DNA of 64,000 bases from the NCBI RefSeq assembly GCF_014268755.2, contig NZ_CP077093.1, positions 5,849,501 through 5,913,500 of the forward strand, in the 5' to 3' direction. Within the stretch, counting starts at the first letter, position 1. The number at the start of each line of letters is the position of its first letter. This document shows positions 55,547-64,000 of the stretch, piece by piece. Made by a program: the position numbers and the translations under genes. The stretch comes from Pseudomonas vanderleydeniana (lineage in GTDB: Bacteria; Pseudomonadota; Gammaproteobacteria; Pseudomonadales; Pseudomonadaceae). Under the pieces are notes generated by a model. That model was not told where the DNA came from. It saw only the letters and a list, made by a program, of their open reading frames with translations, and searched no databases.

Positions 55547-58189
55547 ATGCGCGCCAACTCGTCTGAACCACAAGACCCCGTCACAGCGACACACCCGATT
55601 GCGGCCACCCGTTTGCGCTGGCTGGATCTGTTGAGCAAATACCGTCAATCCGTCGGCCTGGCTGTCACCCTGCTGTTGTTCGCCATTGCCCTGATCGCCT
55701 GCCGTCACCTGCTGATGGAGCTCGATCTGGATGCCCTGCACGACTCGATCATGAGCGTACCCAAGCCGGCACTGGGTGGAGCGGTCGCGGCCACCGTCAT
55801 CGGCTTCATCATCCTGCTTGGCTACGAGTGGTCCGCCAGCCGCTACGCGGATGTCCAGCTGCCCGGCAAGACCCTGATGCTCGGCGGCTTCACCGCCTTC
55901 GCCATCGGCAACGCGATTGGCCTGTCGCTGCTTTCCGGCGGTTCGGTCCGCTATCGTCTCTATGCCCGCAACGGCCTGGGCGCTGCCGAAGTCGCCCGGA
56001 TGACCCTGTTCGCCAGCCTGTCGCTGGGCTGCGCCCTACCACCGCTGGCCGCCCTGGCGACCCTGAGCAACCTGCCGGCCGCTTCCGAAGCCCTGCACCT
56101 GCCACCCTACCTGCTGGGCGGCGTCGCCGTGGCCATTCTCGGCCTGTCCGGCCTGCTGGCACTGGGCATCTATCGCCGGCGCCTGCCGGAGCAACCGATC
56201 CCCAACAACCTGCTGGTCAAGGTCGGCCGTCGCACCCTGCGCCTGCCCAGCGCACGCCTGACCCTGCTGCAACTGGTCATCACCGCCCTGGACGTGGCGG
56301 CAGCGGCCACCGTGCTCTATCTGCTGCTGCCGCAAGCGCCGCCCTTCGGCGCCTTCCTGCTGGTCTACCTGCTGGCCCTGGCTGCCGGGGTGCTGAGCCA
56401 TGTGCCCGGCGGCGTCGGGGTGTTCGAGGCGATCCTGCTGGCCGCCTTCACCAACGAACTGGGCGCCGCCCCCCTGGCCGCCGCACTGCTGCTGTACCGG
56501 TTGATCTATGTTCTGCTGCCACTGCTGCTGGCCTGCCTGACGTTGCTGAGTACCGAGGCACAGCGCCTGATCGCCTCGCGCCAGAGCATGCGTGTAGCCT
56601 CGGGCATGGCCGCGCCGATCCTCGCGGTCCTGGTGTTCCTCTCCGGCGTGGCCCTGCTGTTCTCCGGCGCCACTCCGGAAATCGATACGCGCCTGGAAGG
56701 TATCGACTTCCTGGTGCCGGATCGCCTGATCGATGCCTCGCACTTCGGTGCCAGCCTGGTCGGTGTCCTCTGCCTGCTGCTGGCCCAGGGCCTGCGCCGG
56801 CGCCTGTCGGCCGCCTGGATGCTGACCATGATCCTGCTGCTGGTCGGCGCACTGCTGTCACTGCTCAAGGGCTTCGACTGGGAAGAAGCCAGCATGCTGA
56901 CAGCGACCGCCTGCCTGCTGGGGATGTTCCGCCGCTCCTTCTACCGCCCCAGCCGCCTGACCGAGCTTCCCTTCTCGCCGCTGTACCTGGTTGCCAGCCT
57001 GTGCGTGCTCGGCGCCTCGGTCTGGCTGCTGCTGTTCGCCTACCAGGACGTGCCCTACAGCCACGAACTCTGGTGGCAGTTCGCACTGGACGGTGACGCC
57101 CCTCGCGGCCTGCGCTCACTGCTCGGTGCCGCCGTGCTGCTGGTGGTGGTCTCGTTGACCTGGCTGCTGCGTACCGAGCGGCCGGTAATCCACCAGCCCA
57201 ACGACGAGGAACTGGAGCGCGCGCACAAGATCCTGCTGGCCTCCGACCAGCCCGACGGTGGCCTGGCCCTGACTGGCGACAAGGCGTTCCTGTTCCACCC
57301 CACCGATACCGCCTTCCTGATGTACGCCCGCCGCGGCCGCAGCCTGGTGGCCCTGTACGATCCGATCGGCCCGGCACGCCAGCGTGCCGAACTGATCTGG
57401 CAGTTCCGTGACCTGTGCGATACCCACCACGCGCGCCCGGTGTTCTACCAGGTACGAGCCGAAAACCTGCCGTACTACATGGACATCGGCCTGACCGCGA
57501 TCAAGCTCGGCGAGGAAGCCCGGGTCGACCTCAAGCGCTTTGACCTTGAATCCAAGGGCAAGGAGATGAAGGACCTGCGCTACACCTGGAACCGTGGCAG
57601 CCGCGATGGCCTGTCCCTGGAGATCTACGAGCCGGGGCAGGCACCGCTGGACGAGCTCAAGGTGATCTCCGATGCCTGGCTGACCGGCAAGAACGTCCGT
57701 GAAAAAGGTTTCTCCCTCGGTCGTTTCAGCCCGGACTACATCAACCACTTCCGGGTGGCGATCATTCACTTCGAAGGTCGCCCGGTGGCGTTCGCCAACC
57801 TGCTCGAGACCCACAGCCACGAACTGGCGAGCCTCGACCTGATGCGCTCGCACCCCGAGGCACCGAAGCTGACCATGGAGTTCCTGATGGTCGGCCTGAT
57901 TCAGCACTACAAGAATCAGGGCTATGCCCGCTTCAGCCTCGGCATGGTCCCGCTCTCCGGCCTGCAGCCACGGCGTGGTGCTCCATTGACCCAGCGCCTG
58001 GGCTCGATGGTGTTCCAGCGCGGCGAGCAGCTCTACAACTTCCAGGGGCTGCGCCGCTTCAAGGACAAGTTCCAGCCTGACTGGGAACCCCGTTACATGG
58101 CCGTGCCAGCCGGACTCGATCCGCTGGTCGCCCTGGCCGATACCGCCGCCCTGATCGCGGGCGGCTTGACTGGATTGGTGAAACGCTGA
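55547..58189 (+). CDS. mprF: MprF-type aminoacyl-phosphatidylglycerol synthase and flippase
   Basis: The start ATG 55547 (TAGAGGTG upstream) gives 880 residues. The N-terminal 530 residues hold about 14 membrane helices with the flippase motif LSLLSGGSVRYRLYARNGL and LSHVPGGVGVFEAI. The C-terminal cytosolic DUF2156 domain (from about 550) includes FLMYARRGRSLVALYDPIGP, FYQVRAENLPYYMDIGL, GFSLGRFSPDYINHFRVAI and a closing FNFQGLRRFKDKFQPDW. The P. aeruginosa orthologue transfers alanine, so the product is probably alanyl-phosphatidylglycerol. The stop overlaps the next start (TGATG). Confidence 0.92.
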   Translation: MRANSSEPQDPVTATHPIAATRLRWLDLLSKYRQSVGLAVTLLLFAIALIACRHLLMELDLDALHDSIMSVPKPALGGAVAATVIGFIILLGYEWSASRYADVQLPGKTLMLGGFTAFAIGNAIGLSLLSGGSVRYRLYARNGLGAAEVARMTLFASLSLGCALPPLAALATLSNLPAASEALHLPPYLLGGVAVAILGLSGLLALGIYRRRLPEQPIPNNLLVKVGRRTLRLPSARLTLLQLVITALDVAAAATVLYLLLPQAPPFGAFLLVYLLALAAGVLSHVPGGVGVFEAILLAAFTNELGAAPLAAALLLYRLIYVLLPLLLACLTLLSTEAQRLIASRQSMRVASGMAAPILAVLVFLSGVALLFSGATPEIDTRLEGIDFLVPDRLIDASHFGASLVGVLCLLLAQGLRRRLSAAWMLTMILLLVGALLSLLKGFDWEEASMLTATACLLGMFRRSFYRPSRLTELPFSPLYLVASLCVLGASVWLLLFAYQDVPYSHELWWQFALDGDAPRGLRSLLGAAVLLVVVSLTWLLRTERPVIHQPNDEELERAHKILLASDQPDGGLALTGDKAFLFHPTDTAFLMYARRGRSLVALYDPIGPARQRAELIWQFRDLCDTHHARPVFYQVRAENLPYYMDIGLTAIKLGEEARVDLKRFDLESKGKEMKDLRYTWNRGSRDGLSLEIYEPGQAPLDELKVISDAWLTGKNVREKGFSLGRFSPDYINHFRVAIIHFEGRPVAFANLLETHSHELASLDLMRSHPEAPKLTMEFLMVGLIQHYKNQGYARFSLGMVPLSGLQPRRGAPLTQRLGSMVFQRGEQLYNFQGLRRFKDKFQPDWEPRYMAVPAGLDPLVALADTAALIAGGLTGLVKR

Positions 58190-59475
58190 TGATTCGACGC
58201 TCCTGGCGGTTGTTACTGGCAATAGTGGTGGTCCTGGCCGCGCTCGCGGGCGCCGGCTACTGGTTCTGGAATCGTCCGGCGCCGGAACCGACCCTTGAAC
58301 ACCTGAGCCAGGCCGACGGCTCCACCCTTACCCGCCTGGTCCCCGGCACCTCGCCCAAGGCCCAGGTCATCGTCGCCACCCTCGCCGAAGACGCCCTGAG
58401 CGACAAGCAACTGGCGGCCCTGAGCCGTGGTGGCGCGGCACAGATCGTCCAGGTGATCCTGCCCAAGGAAGACTGCAAGCTGCAGCAGGCAGCGCTCGAC
58501 GCGGCGATGACACAGCTCAAGGGCCCGGCGACCGTGGTCACCGGCATCGGCCCCGGCGCCTCACTGGCCTGGAACTGGCTGGCGGCGCAGAACAACGACC
58601 AGGCCCAGGCCATCTCGGTCGGTTTCACCCTCGAGCAGCCAGGTTGCACCGTCCCGGTTCCGAAGTCGGCTGCCCATGGCCACTGGCTGGTGGCCTGGAA
58701 CGACGGCCCGGATGATCCGAGCGCGGCCTTCGTGCGCGATCAACCCAACGCCGAGACCAGTATCAGCGACTACGACATCCACCTGCCGCAGGTGCTGAAC
58801 AACGAACTGCGCAAGATGCTGGTAGGCAACGAGAACGGCGGCCTGACCATTCCGGTGGTCGAAGTGCCCGCTGGCCAGACCACCGACACCGTGACCCTGT
58901 TCCTCTCCGGTGACGGTGGCTGGCGTGACCTGGACCGCGATGTCGCCGGCGAAATGGCGAAGATGGGCTATCCGGTGGTCGGTATCGACACCCTGCGCTA
59001 CTACTGGCAGCACAAGAGCCCGGAGCAGAGCGCGGTCGACCTGACCGAGCTGATGCAGCACTATCGGCAGAAATGGGGCACCAAGCGCTTCGTGCTGACC
59101 GGCTACTCCTTCGGCGCCGACGTCCTGCCGGCGATCTACAACCACCTGCCGGAAAACGAGCAGCAGCGGGTCGACGCGATCATCCTGCTGGCCTTTGCCC
59201 GCAGTGGCAGCTTCGAGATCCATGTCGATGGCTGGCTGGGCAAGGCCGGCATGGAACTGGACACCGGCCCGGACATGGCCAAGCTGCCTGCTGCCAAGGT
59301 GCTGTGCATCTACGGCAAGGAAGAACTCGACGAAAGCGGCTGCACCACCAAGACCGCCGTCGGTGAAGCCATGGAACTGCCGGGCGGCCACCACTTCGAC
59401 GAGAACTACCCGGCCCTGGCCAAGCGCCTGATCGATGCGATCGACAAGCGCCAGAGCAAGGCCAAGGCCGAATGA
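58189..59475 (+). CDS. virJ: AcvB/VirJ-family serine hydrolase, candidate aminoacyl-phosphatidylglycerol hydrolase
   Basis: The 428-residue protein has an N-terminal signal-anchor (LLLAIVVVLAALAGAGYWFW), so it is periplasmic. The C-terminal VirJ domain has TVTLFLSGDGGWRDLDRDVAGEMAKMGYPVVGIDTLRYYW, the nucleophile elbow GYSFGADVLP, and a GGHHFDENY base. In P. aeruginosa the gene after mprF encodes a hydrolase of alanyl-phosphatidylglycerol. The one-base overlap with mprF makes synthase and hydrolase a matched pair. Confidence 0.88.
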   Translation: MIRRSWRLLLAIVVVLAALAGAGYWFWNRPAPEPTLEHLSQADGSTLTRLVPGTSPKAQVIVATLAEDALSDKQLAALSRGGAAQIVQVILPKEDCKLQQAALDAAMTQLKGPATVVTGIGPGASLAWNWLAAQNNDQAQAISVGFTLEQPGCTVPVPKSAAHGHWLVAWNDGPDDPSAAFVRDQPNAETSISDYDIHLPQVLNNELRKMLVGNENGGLTIPVVEVPAGQTTDTVTLFLSGDGGWRDLDRDVAGEMAKMGYPVVGIDTLRYYWQHKSPEQSAVDLTELMQHYRQKWGTKRFVLTGYSFGADVLPAIYNHLPENEQQRVDAIILLAFARSGSFEIHVDGWLGKAGMELDTGPDMAKLPAAKVLCIYGKEELDESGCTTKTAVGEAMELPGGHHFDENYPALAKRLIDAIDKRQSKAKAE

Positions 59476-59492
59476 CCTGATCCAGGCCCAAT

Positions 59493-59530
59493 AAAAAGCC
59501 CCCGCTGCCGCAAGGCAACGGGGGCTTTTT
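59493..59530. terminator. Bidirectional terminator between virJ and kup
   Basis: AAAAAGCCCCCGCTGCC and its partner GGCAACGGGGGCTTTTT form a long stem with flanking A and T runs. Confidence 0.93.
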
Positions 59531-59542
59531 CATGCCAGGGGA

Positions 59543-61441
59543 TTACATCTCGACCTGGGTCCCCAGCTCGATCACCCGGTTGACCGGCAACTTGAAGAAC
59601 CGCAGGTTGCCGTTGGCGTTCTTCAGCATGAAGGCGAACAGCGACTCGCGCCAGCGTGCCATGCCGACGATCTTCGACGCGATCACGGTCTCACGGCTGA
59701 GGAAGTAAGTGGTACGCATCGGACTGAAGTCCAGCTCGTCGAGATGGCACAGTTTCAGCGCCTCCGGAACGTCCGGTTCGTCGGTGAACCCGAAGTGCAG
59801 GATCACCCGGAAGAAGCCCTCGCCGTAGGCATCGACCTCGAAACGACGCTGGGCCGGTACCCGCGGGATGTCTTCATAGACCACCGTGAGCAGCACCACC
59901 TGCTCGTGCAGCACCTGGTTGTGCAGCAGGTTATGCAACAGGGCATGCGGTACCGCATCCGGACGCGCAGTGAGGAACACCGCAGTCCCCTGCACGCGAT
60001 GCGGCGGCTGCACGCGGATACTGCCGATGAAGATCGGCAATGGCAGGCCGCCCTCGTCGAGACGGTCGACCAGCAGTTCCTTGCCGCGCTTCCAGGTGGT
60101 CATGAGCAGGAACAGCACGATCCCCGCCAATACCGGGAAGGCACCGCCCTGGACGATCTTCGGCACGTTGGCGGCGAAGAACAGCCCGTCCACCAGCAGG
60201 AAGCCGACCAGGATCGGCACGGTGAGCACCGGTGGCCACTTCCACAGCAGCAGCATCACCGCCGACACCAGGATGCTGGTGATCAGCATGGTGCCGGTCA
60301 CCGCCACCCCGTAGGCCGAGGCCAGCGCGCTGGACGACTCGAAACCGAGCACCAGCAGGATCACCCCGACCATCAGGGTCCAGTTCACCGCACCGATGTA
60401 GATCTGCCCCTGTTCGGCGCTGGAAGTGTGCTGGATGTACATGCGCGGGATGTAGCCGAGCTGGATCGCCTGGCGGGTCAGCGAGAAGGCCCCGGAGATC
60501 ACCGCCTGGGAAGCGATCACGGTGGCCAGGGTCGATAGCCCGACCAATGGAATCAGCGCCCAGGACGGGGCCAGCAGGTAGAACGGGTTGCGTGCCGCTT
60601 CCGGATCCGCCAGCAGCAGGGCCCCCTGGCCGAAATAGTTCAGGACCAGCGCCGGCAACACCAGCGCGAACCAGGCCCGGGCAATCGGCTTGCGGCCGAA
60701 GTGGCCCATGTCGGCATACAGCGCTTCGGCACCGGTCAGCGCCAGTACCACTGCACCGAGGATCGCCACGCCGGTGCCGGGATGCACGATGAAGAAACGC
60801 ACGCCCCACGCCGGGTTCAGCGCGCTGAGGACTTCCGGATGCTGGGCGATGCCATGCACGCCGAGAATCCCCAGCACCAGGAACCAGGTCACCATCACCG
60901 GCCCGAACAGCTTGCCGATGCTGGCCGTCCCGTGTTTCTGGATCAGGAACAGCCCCACCAGCACCACCAGCGTCAGCGGCACCACCCAATGCTCCAGGCC
61001 ATCGAAAGCCAGCTCCAGGCCCTCGACCGCCGATAGCACCGACACCGCCGGGGTGATCATGCTGTCGCCATAGAACAGCGCCGCGCCGATCAGACCGAGG
61101 ATGATCAGCACCGCCCGCAAGCGCGGATAGGACGCCGATGCACTGCGTGCCAGTGCGGTCAGGGCCATGATCCCGCCCTCGCCCTGGTTGTCCGCCCGCA
61201 GGATGAACAACACGTACTTGATCGAGACCACCCAGATCAGCGACCAGAAGATCAACGCCAGGATCCCGAGAACGCCATCATGATTGACCTGCACCCCATA
61301 TCCGCCGGTGAACACCTCCTTGAGGGTGTACAACGGGCTGGTGCCGATATCGCCGTACACCACGCCCACAGCGGCAACCAGCATGCTCAGCGGTTTTGCC
61401 ACCGAGTGACCGGCTTGCGCCTCACTCACTGCATGACCCAT
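59543..61441 (-). CDS. kup: Low-affinity potassium transporter Kup
   Basis: The start ATG 61441 (GGGAG upstream) gives 632 residues. The 12-helix KUP core has [18 protein letters not shown], the family motif, [23 protein letters not shown] and [20 protein letters not shown]. The C-terminal cytosolic domain (from about 470) holds [12 protein letters not shown] and [15 protein letters not shown]. It takes up potassium with protons. It is a single gene between a bidirectional terminator and the rimO promoter region. Confidence 0.96.
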   Translation of the reverse strand: MGHAVSEAQAGHSVAKPLSMLVAAVGVVYGDIGTSPLYTLKEVFTGGYGVQVNHDGVLGILALIFWSLIWVVSIKYVLFILRADNQGEGGIMALTALARSASASYPRLRAVLIILGLIGAALFYGDSMITPAVSVLSAVEGLELAFDGLEHWVVPLTLVVLVGLFLIQKHGTASIGKLFGPVMVTWFLVLGILGVHGIAQHPEVLSALNPAWGVRFFIVHPGTGVAILGAVVLALTGAEALYADMGHFGRKPIARAWFALVLPALVLNYFGQGALLLADPEAARNPFYLLAPSWALIPLVGLSTLATVIASQAVISGAFSLTRQAIQLGYIPRMYIQHTSSAEQGQIYIGAVNWTLMVGVILLVLGFESSSALASAYGVAVTGTMLITSILVSAVMLLLWKWPPVLTVPILVGFLLVDGLFFAANVPKIVQGGAFPVLAGIVLFLLMTTWKRGKELLVDRLDEGGLPLPIFIGSIRVQPPHRVQGTAVFLTARPDAVPHALLHNLLHNQVLHEQVVLLTVVYEDIPRVPAQRRFEVDAYGEGFFRVILHFGFTDEPDVPEALKLCHLDELDFSPMRTTYFLSRETVIASKIVGMARWRESLFAFMLKNANGNLRFFKLPVNRVIELGTQVEM

Positions 61442-61748
61442 CAACTACTCCCCCACAACCCGGACCGGGGCTTCTTCAACGAAGCACTATTCTTTTTCAG
61501 TTCAGCATGTCAGTGCAGCATGCGCTGGTTTTCTTACAGTTGCCGATGCTCAATCTTTTGTCGGTTATTTGAAACAAAAATTGTCATCGGAGCGCAACGC
61601 GGCGAAGCATAGCGCAGCACTCGTCGCATTTCCCTCCATAAAGCTGTTCAAGTGCGTCGCTCGCCGCTAGAATTGCGCACTTTTTGATCAGAGGCGCGCA
61701 AAGCGCCCGTCGTCGTCGAACGACCTGACACATCAACCGAGGTTAGAC
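61442..61748. other. kup/rimO divergent spacer of 307 bases
   Basis: No gene is visible. It is AT-richer around 61490-61580, where kup promoter elements are expected. A GC hairpin (GGCGCGCAAAGCGCC, near 61694) lies closer to rimO. Confidence 0.6.
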
Positions 61749-63086
61749 ATGTCCACCCCCACCGCACCGGCCAATCCCAAGGTCGGCTTCGTAAGTCTTG
61801 GTTGCCCGAAGGCCCTCGTGGACTCCGAGCGCATCCTCACGCAACTGCGCATGGAAGGCTATGACGTCGTCTCCACCTACCAGGACGCCGATGTCGTGGT
61901 GGTCAACACCTGCGGTTTCATCGACAGCGCCAAAGCCGAATCCCTGGAAGTGATCGGTGAAGCGATCAAGGAAAACGGCAAGGTCATCGTCACCGGCTGC
62001 ATGGGCGTGGAAGAAGGCAACATCCGCGAGGTGCACCCCAGCGTGCTGGCGGTCACCGGCCCACAGCAGTACGAGCAGGTGGTCGGCGCGGTACACGAGG
62101 TGGTACCGCCACGCCAGGACCACAACCCGCTGATCGACCTGGTGCCGCCACAGGGCGTCAAGCTGACTCCGCGTCACTACGCCTACCTGAAGATTTCCGA
62201 AGGCTGCAACCACAGCTGCAGCTTCTGCATCATCCCGTCGATGCGTGGCAAGCTGGTCAGCCGTCCGGTCGGCGACGTCCTCGACGAAGCCCAGCGCCTG
62301 GTCAAGGCCGGCGTCAAGGAACTGCTGGTGATCTCCCAGGACACCAGCGCCTACGGCGTCGACGTGAAATACCGTACCGGCTTCTGGAACGGCGCCCCGG
62401 TCAAGACCCGCATGACCGAGCTGTGCGAAGCGCTCAGCACCCTGGGCGTCTGGGTACGCCTGCACTACGTCTACCCGTACCCGCACGTCGACGAGCTGAT
62501 TCCGCTGATGGCCGCCGGCAAGCTGCTGCCGTACCTGGACATCCCGTTCCAGCACGCCAGCCCGAAAGTGCTCAAGTCCATGAAACGCCCGGCGTTCGAG
62601 GACAAGACCCTGGCGCGGATCAAGAACTGGCGCGAGATCTGCCCGGAACTGATCATCCGTTCGACCTTCATCGTCGGCTTCCCCGGCGAAACCGAGGAAG
62701 ACTTCCAGTACCTGCTCGACTGGCTGACCGAAGCCCAGCTCGATCGCGTCGGCTGCTTCCAGTATTCGCCGGTCGAAGGCGCACCGGCCAATGACCTGGG
62801 CCTGGACGTGGTCCCGGACGAGGTCAAGCAGGACCGTTGGGAACGCTTCATGGCGCACCAGCAGGCCATCAGCTCGGCCCGCCTGCAACAACGCATCGGC
62901 AAGGAAATCGAAGTACTGATCGACGAAGTCGACGAGAACGGTGCCGTTGGCCGTTGCTTCTTCGATGCCCCGGAAATCGACGGCAACGTCTTCATCGACG
63001 GTGCCGGTGACCTCAAGCCAGGCGACAAGATCTGGTGCCGGGTGGTCGACGCCGACGAATACGACCTCTGGGCCGAACGCCTGTAA
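61749..63086 (+). CDS. rimO: Ribosomal protein S12 methylthiotransferase RimO
   Basis: The 445-residue radical-SAM enzyme has the MTTase N-domain cysteines Cys19, Cys55 and Cys84. The radical-SAM triad is Cys153, Cys157, Cys160 in [17 protein letters not shown]. The TRAM domain is at the end. It methylthiolates the conserved Asp of S12. GAGGTTAGAC lies before the ATG. A strong terminator follows. Confidence 0.97.
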   Translation: MSTPTAPANPKVGFVSLGCPKALVDSERILTQLRMEGYDVVSTYQDADVVVVNTCGFIDSAKAESLEVIGEAIKENGKVIVTGCMGVEEGNIREVHPSVLAVTGPQQYEQVVGAVHEVVPPRQDHNPLIDLVPPQGVKLTPRHYAYLKISEGCNHSCSFCIIPSMRGKLVSRPVGDVLDEAQRLVKAGVKELLVISQDTSAYGVDVKYRTGFWNGAPVKTRMTELCEALSTLGVWVRLHYVYPYPHVDELIPLMAAGKLLPYLDIPFQHASPKVLKSMKRPAFEDKTLARIKNWREICPELIIRSTFIVGFPGETEEDFQYLLDWLTEAQLDRVGCFQYSPVEGAPANDLGLDVVPDEVKQDRWERFMAHQQAISSARLQQRIGKEIEVLIDEVDENGAVGRCFFDAPEIDGNVFIDGAGDLKPGDKIWCRVVDADEYDLWAERL

Positions 63087-63101
63087 GCCGTAAAAAAGTC
63101 G

Positions 63102-63139
63102 AAAAGCCCCGCTCTCTCCACGAGATGCGGGGCTTTTTT
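63102..63139 (+). terminator. Terminator of rimO
   Basis: AAAAGCCCCGC and GCGGGGCTTTT form a stem followed by T residues. Confidence 0.92.
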
Positions 63140-63198
63140 ACGGCTATCGTTTGGCTGAACGATCCAGATCCATCTCGCGCCAGACAAGGAACGGCGAC

Positions 63199-63648
63199 AT
63201 GCGCCAGCACTCAGCCATCTACACCCCGCGGCTCAACGACTACCCGCAATTGACCGAAGTCTGGGAGGCCTCCGTCCGGGCGACCCATGACTTTCTCCCG
63301 GACAGCTACATCGAGTTGCTGAAAAACCTGGTGCTGACCCGTTACCTGGACGCGGTGATGCTGATCTGTACTCGCGACTCGCAGCAGCGAATCAGCGGCT
63401 TTGCCGGCGTTGCGGCGGGCAAGGTGGAGATGCTGTTCATCGCCCCGCAGTATCGTGGGCAAGGCTTGGGCAAGCTGCTGCTGTGGTATGCGATCGATCA
63501 CCTGAATGCCGACCGGCTGGACGTCAACGAACAGAACCCGCAGGCCATCGGTTTCTATTTCAAGCAGGGCTTCGAGGTGATCGGGCGATCGGAGCACGAC
63601 GGCATGGGGCAACCCTATCCCCTGCTGCACCTGCGGCTCAAGCGCTGA
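63199..63648 (+). CDS. GNAT-family N-acetyltransferase
   Basis: The start ATG 63199 (CAAGGAACG upstream) gives 149 residues. The N-terminal YTPRLNDYPQLTEVWEASVRATHDFLP is typical of YjaB-like GNAT enzymes. The CoA loop is RGQGLGKLLLWYA, preceded by VEMLFIAPQY, and the C-terminal LDVNEQNPQAIGFYFKQGFEVIGRS is the usual GNAT end. The substrate is unknown. Confidence 0.88.
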   Translation: MRQHSAIYTPRLNDYPQLTEVWEASVRATHDFLPDSYIELLKNLVLTRYLDAVMLICTRDSQQRISGFAGVAAGKVEMLFIAPQYRGQGLGKLLLWYAIDHLNADRLDVNEQNPQAIGFYFKQGFEVIGRSEHDGMGQPYPLLHLRLKR

Positions 63649-63728
63649 ACCCACTGCGACAAATGTTGCCGGACGCAACCGGCGCCAGGCAGGTACAATG
63701 ACAACCCTTTTTTGTTACGGCCGCTGTC

Positions 63729-64000
63729 ATGTCTGAACCCATTCGCCTTTCCAAACGCCTCATCGAGCTGGTCGGCTGCTCCCGCCGAGAGGCCGAGCTG
63801 TTCATCGAGGGTGGCTGGGTCACGGTCGACGGCGAAGTCATCGACGAGCCGCAGTTCAAGGTCGACAGCCAGAAGGTCGAGCTGGACCCGAATGCCAAGG
63901 CCACCGCACCGGAGCCGGTGACCCTGCTGCTGAACCAGCCTGCCGGCCTCGATACGGACAGTGCACGCCAGTTGCTGAGCGCTGCCAGCCTCAGCGAGGA
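63729..64000 (+). CDS. S4-domain RNA pseudouridine synthase, 5' part only
   Basis: The reading frame is open to the window end (90 residues seen). The N-terminal S4 RNA-binding domain is SKRLIELVGCSRREAELFIEGGWVTVDGEVIDEPQFKVD, followed by VTLLLNQPAG, the start of the catalytic domain of RsuA/RluB/RluF-type synthases. The catalytic Asp lies beyond the window, so the target is not assignable. Confidence 0.75.
   Translation, partial: MSEPIRLSKRLIELVGCSRREAELFIEGGWVTVDGEVIDEPQFKVDSQKVELDPNAKATAPEPVTLLLNQPAGLDTDSARQLLSAASLSE

Overview
The window is a GC-rich (about 63%) chromosomal segment of a fluorescent-group Pseudomonas. The evidence is the complete Entner-Doudoroff and glucose-uptake block (eda-pgl-zwf / hexR, oprB, gtsABCD, gltR/gtrS, glk-edd / gap), the colR-colS-methyltransferase-inaA/wapQ cluster, tandem fadD1/fadD2, mprF with an AcvB/VirJ-type partner, and many REP elements of the 'gtaggagc...cgggcttgcccgcgaa' type. 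It is core chromosome. I see no prophage, insertion sequence, CRISPR array or island.

Layout. 1-9.4 kb is a mosaic of single genes: a truncated LacI-type regulator, two LysR regulators, a PACE efflux pump, an NAD-dependent epimerase, an aldehyde dehydrogenase, a GST, an orphan sulfonate-type binding protein, a GNAT enzyme and an exported methyltransferase-fold protein. 9.4-20 kb holds yihY-def, csbD, fadD1, fadD2, a monoacylglycerol-lipase-like hydrolase, a MaoC/PhaJ hydratase, and small conserved genes. 20-39.8 kb is the glucose regulon. 39.8-43.6 kb is the envelope cluster colR-colS-orf222-inaA plus a small membrane protein. 43.8-48.6 kb holds groES-groEL, fxsA, hugZ and a DUF481 outer-membrane protein. 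48.7-54.6 kb holds an alkyltransferase-like protein, ampG, proS, a lipoprotein and dinB. 54.8-55.3 kb carries two identical initiator tRNA genes, each with its own promoter and terminator. 55.5-64 kb holds mprF-virJ, kup, rimO, a GNAT enzyme and a truncated S4-domain pseudouridine synthase.

How the genes work together. Glucose crosses the outer membrane through OprB and enters by GtsABCD. It is phosphorylated by Glk, oxidised by Zwf and Pgl, dehydrated by Edd and cleaved by Eda, and the triose goes through Gap. HexR sites (TTGT-N7-ACAA) lie in the edd/gap spacer, with an imperfect one in the zwf/hexR spacer. AAnAAnAA (Hfq/Crc-type) motifs lie at the start of zwf, gtsA, the AGE isomerase gene and fadD2, with a looser A/T match at oprB.

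The most novel-looking observation is a collinear promoter and leader cassette of about 120 bp shared by gtsA and the adjacent AGE-family gene. It has three direct GTNACMN repeats at fixed 11 and 21 bp offsets, a TAGAAT -10 box, and the same distance to the start codon in both copies. It is a good candidate binding site for the neighbouring response regulator GltR. Next to it sits an unstudied protein with two tandem AP2-like repeats. Other points worth checking are a REP element between gtsA and gtsB, a composite 8/8/7-bp tandem-repeat locus, a perfect 13-bp leader hairpin abutting the ribosome binding site of the ColRS-linked methyltransferase, and a C7 tract that appears to remove the normal stop of the epimerase gene.
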